Below are positions 5,500-6,393 of a stretch of DNA of 6,393 nucleotides, one piece after another. The number at the start of each line of letters is the position of its first letter. The first letter of the stretch is position 1. Both the position numbers and the translations under genes were made by a program. This DNA is from a candidate division LCP-89 bacterium (lineage in GTDB: Bacteria; Electryoneota; B3-LCP): the NCBI GenBank assembly GCA_025774735.1, contig JALGZU010000380.1, positions 1 through 6,393 on the forward strand, in the 5' to 3' direction. A model generated the notes under the pieces. It did no database searches, had not been told where the DNA came from, and was given only the letters and a program-made list of their open reading frames with translations.

Positions 5500-6393
5500 C
5501 GGTGATGCATGACGGAGTGATTCTGGGCGGCATCGAGGAATTCACCGTGACCGCAGACGACGGCGCCCTGATCGGTTTAAGCGTGGATGGAACCTGGATT
5601 GGAGCCGCTGAAGCCACCGGAGCTCCGGTGACCATATCTTTCGATCCGCTGACGCCCGGCCAGATCATGAGGGTGACCGTCACCAAGGCCAACTACTACC
5701 GCTACATGGCCGACGTGGACGTCATACCACCTTCGGGACCCTGGGTCACCTTCGAAAGTGCCACCGTGGCTGACGATCTCCTCGGCAATAACAACGGCCA
5801 GCTGGATTACGGTGAAACCTCACACCTGACCGTCTCCGCCGAAAACATCGGCATCGCTACCGCCACGGGCGTAACCCTGAATATCCTGACCAGCGATCCC
5901 CTGCTGACCATCGTTGACGGCACCGAATACGTCGGCGACATCGCTGCGGGCGCTATCGCCACAGCCGATCACGGCTTCTCCGTCGAACTCGATGCCTCCG
6001 TTGAAGACGGCTACATCGTCGCCATGACGCTGCAGGCGGTTTCGGATACCACCTGGGAGAGCAGCTTCGCTCTCACCGCCCACGCGCCGGATGCTGAGTA
6101 CGCTGGCAACCTGATCGACGATCCCGCTCCCGGCAACCAGAACGGCAACCTGGATCCGGGCGAAGCGGGTACCATTACCGTCAGCGTTTTGAACGATGGC
6201 TCCTCCACCGTGCCGGATCTGATGGTTGACCTGACCGTGGCTGATCCCTACGTTACGGTCACGACAGCGAGCATCAATGTAGGCACGCTCGCTCCGGGCG
6301 AATCGGGTCAGGGCACCTGGGATATCGAAGCGTCGCCCTCCTGTCCGCAAGAATACCCGGTTACGCTGAACCTCAGCTTCGCGGGAGCCGGAT
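5487..6393 (+). CDS. C-terminal continuation of the C25 peptidase: Ig-like domain and two beta-sandwich modules (open at window end)
   Basis: Frame 3 is open without a stop from before 5487 to the last base, about 302 codons, and has no plausible start of its own. It begins PQSLTVMHDGVILGGIEEF, a C25-C-type Ig-like domain that normally follows the catalytic domain directly (to about 5735, ending MADVDVIP). Two copies of a roughly 116-residue module follow. Each opens with an Asp-Asp/Asn/Gly/Glu loop, GNNNGQLDYGE (5784-5816) and GNQNGNLDPGE (6132-6164), then beta strands (SHLTVSAENIG / GTITVSVLNDG). Such modules are frequent in large surface or type IX-secreted proteins, where the acidic loop may bind calcium; this is inference. 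A sorting domain, if present, would lie past the window. The segment is disconnected from the catalytic part only by the frame break at about 5487. Confidence 0.85.

Noticed and set aside
5820..6350. 176-codon - strand open frame near the window end
   Set aside because: It is opposite the two beta-sandwich modules of the protease, which form a continuous open + frame with repeated motifs.

Overview
The window is GC-rich bacterial DNA with all recognisable genes on the + strand. It reads like a contig from an uncultured environmental bacterium. The pairing of a gingipain-type (C25) secreted protease carrying tandem NG-x-LD-x-GE beta-sandwich modules with dispersed GTCATTGCGA...GAAGCAATCTC intergenic repeats suggests a candidate phylum around the FCB group (for example Zixibacteria-like). 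That placement is inference; the window holds no rRNA or other marker gene.

Layout: positions 1-2476 are the C-terminal three quarters of a CusA/CzcA-type heavy-metal RND efflux pump, spread over all three + frames by short indels. After a gap of about 100 bp comes a small exported, possibly lipid-anchored protein (2576-3046) with a heavy-metal-binding domain, closed by a strong rho-independent terminator (3082-3106). The 3107-3472 stretch has no gene but holds palindromic dispersed repeats. A clear sigma-70-type promoter (3473-3501) and a 12-bp palindrome precede a secreted C25 cysteine peptidase (from 3604), which is interrupted near 5487 and then stays open in another frame to the window end.

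The pump and the metal-binding protein form a plausible copper/silver (or related cation) efflux cassette; membrane-fusion and outer-membrane partners would be expected upstream, outside the window. The peptidase is a separate transcription unit with no evident functional link to it.

The most notable property is a series of short indels: about 17 bp lost near 849, about 18-20 codons lost in frame near 1520, a perfect 26-bp tandem duplication at 1957-2008, about 10 bp lost near 2335, and about 34 bp lost near 5487. A possible single-codon loss lies near 2963. Between these points the coding sequence is well conserved and free of nonsense codons, which points to assembly error or very recent damage rather than old pseudogenes. 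I found no convincing new biological system.
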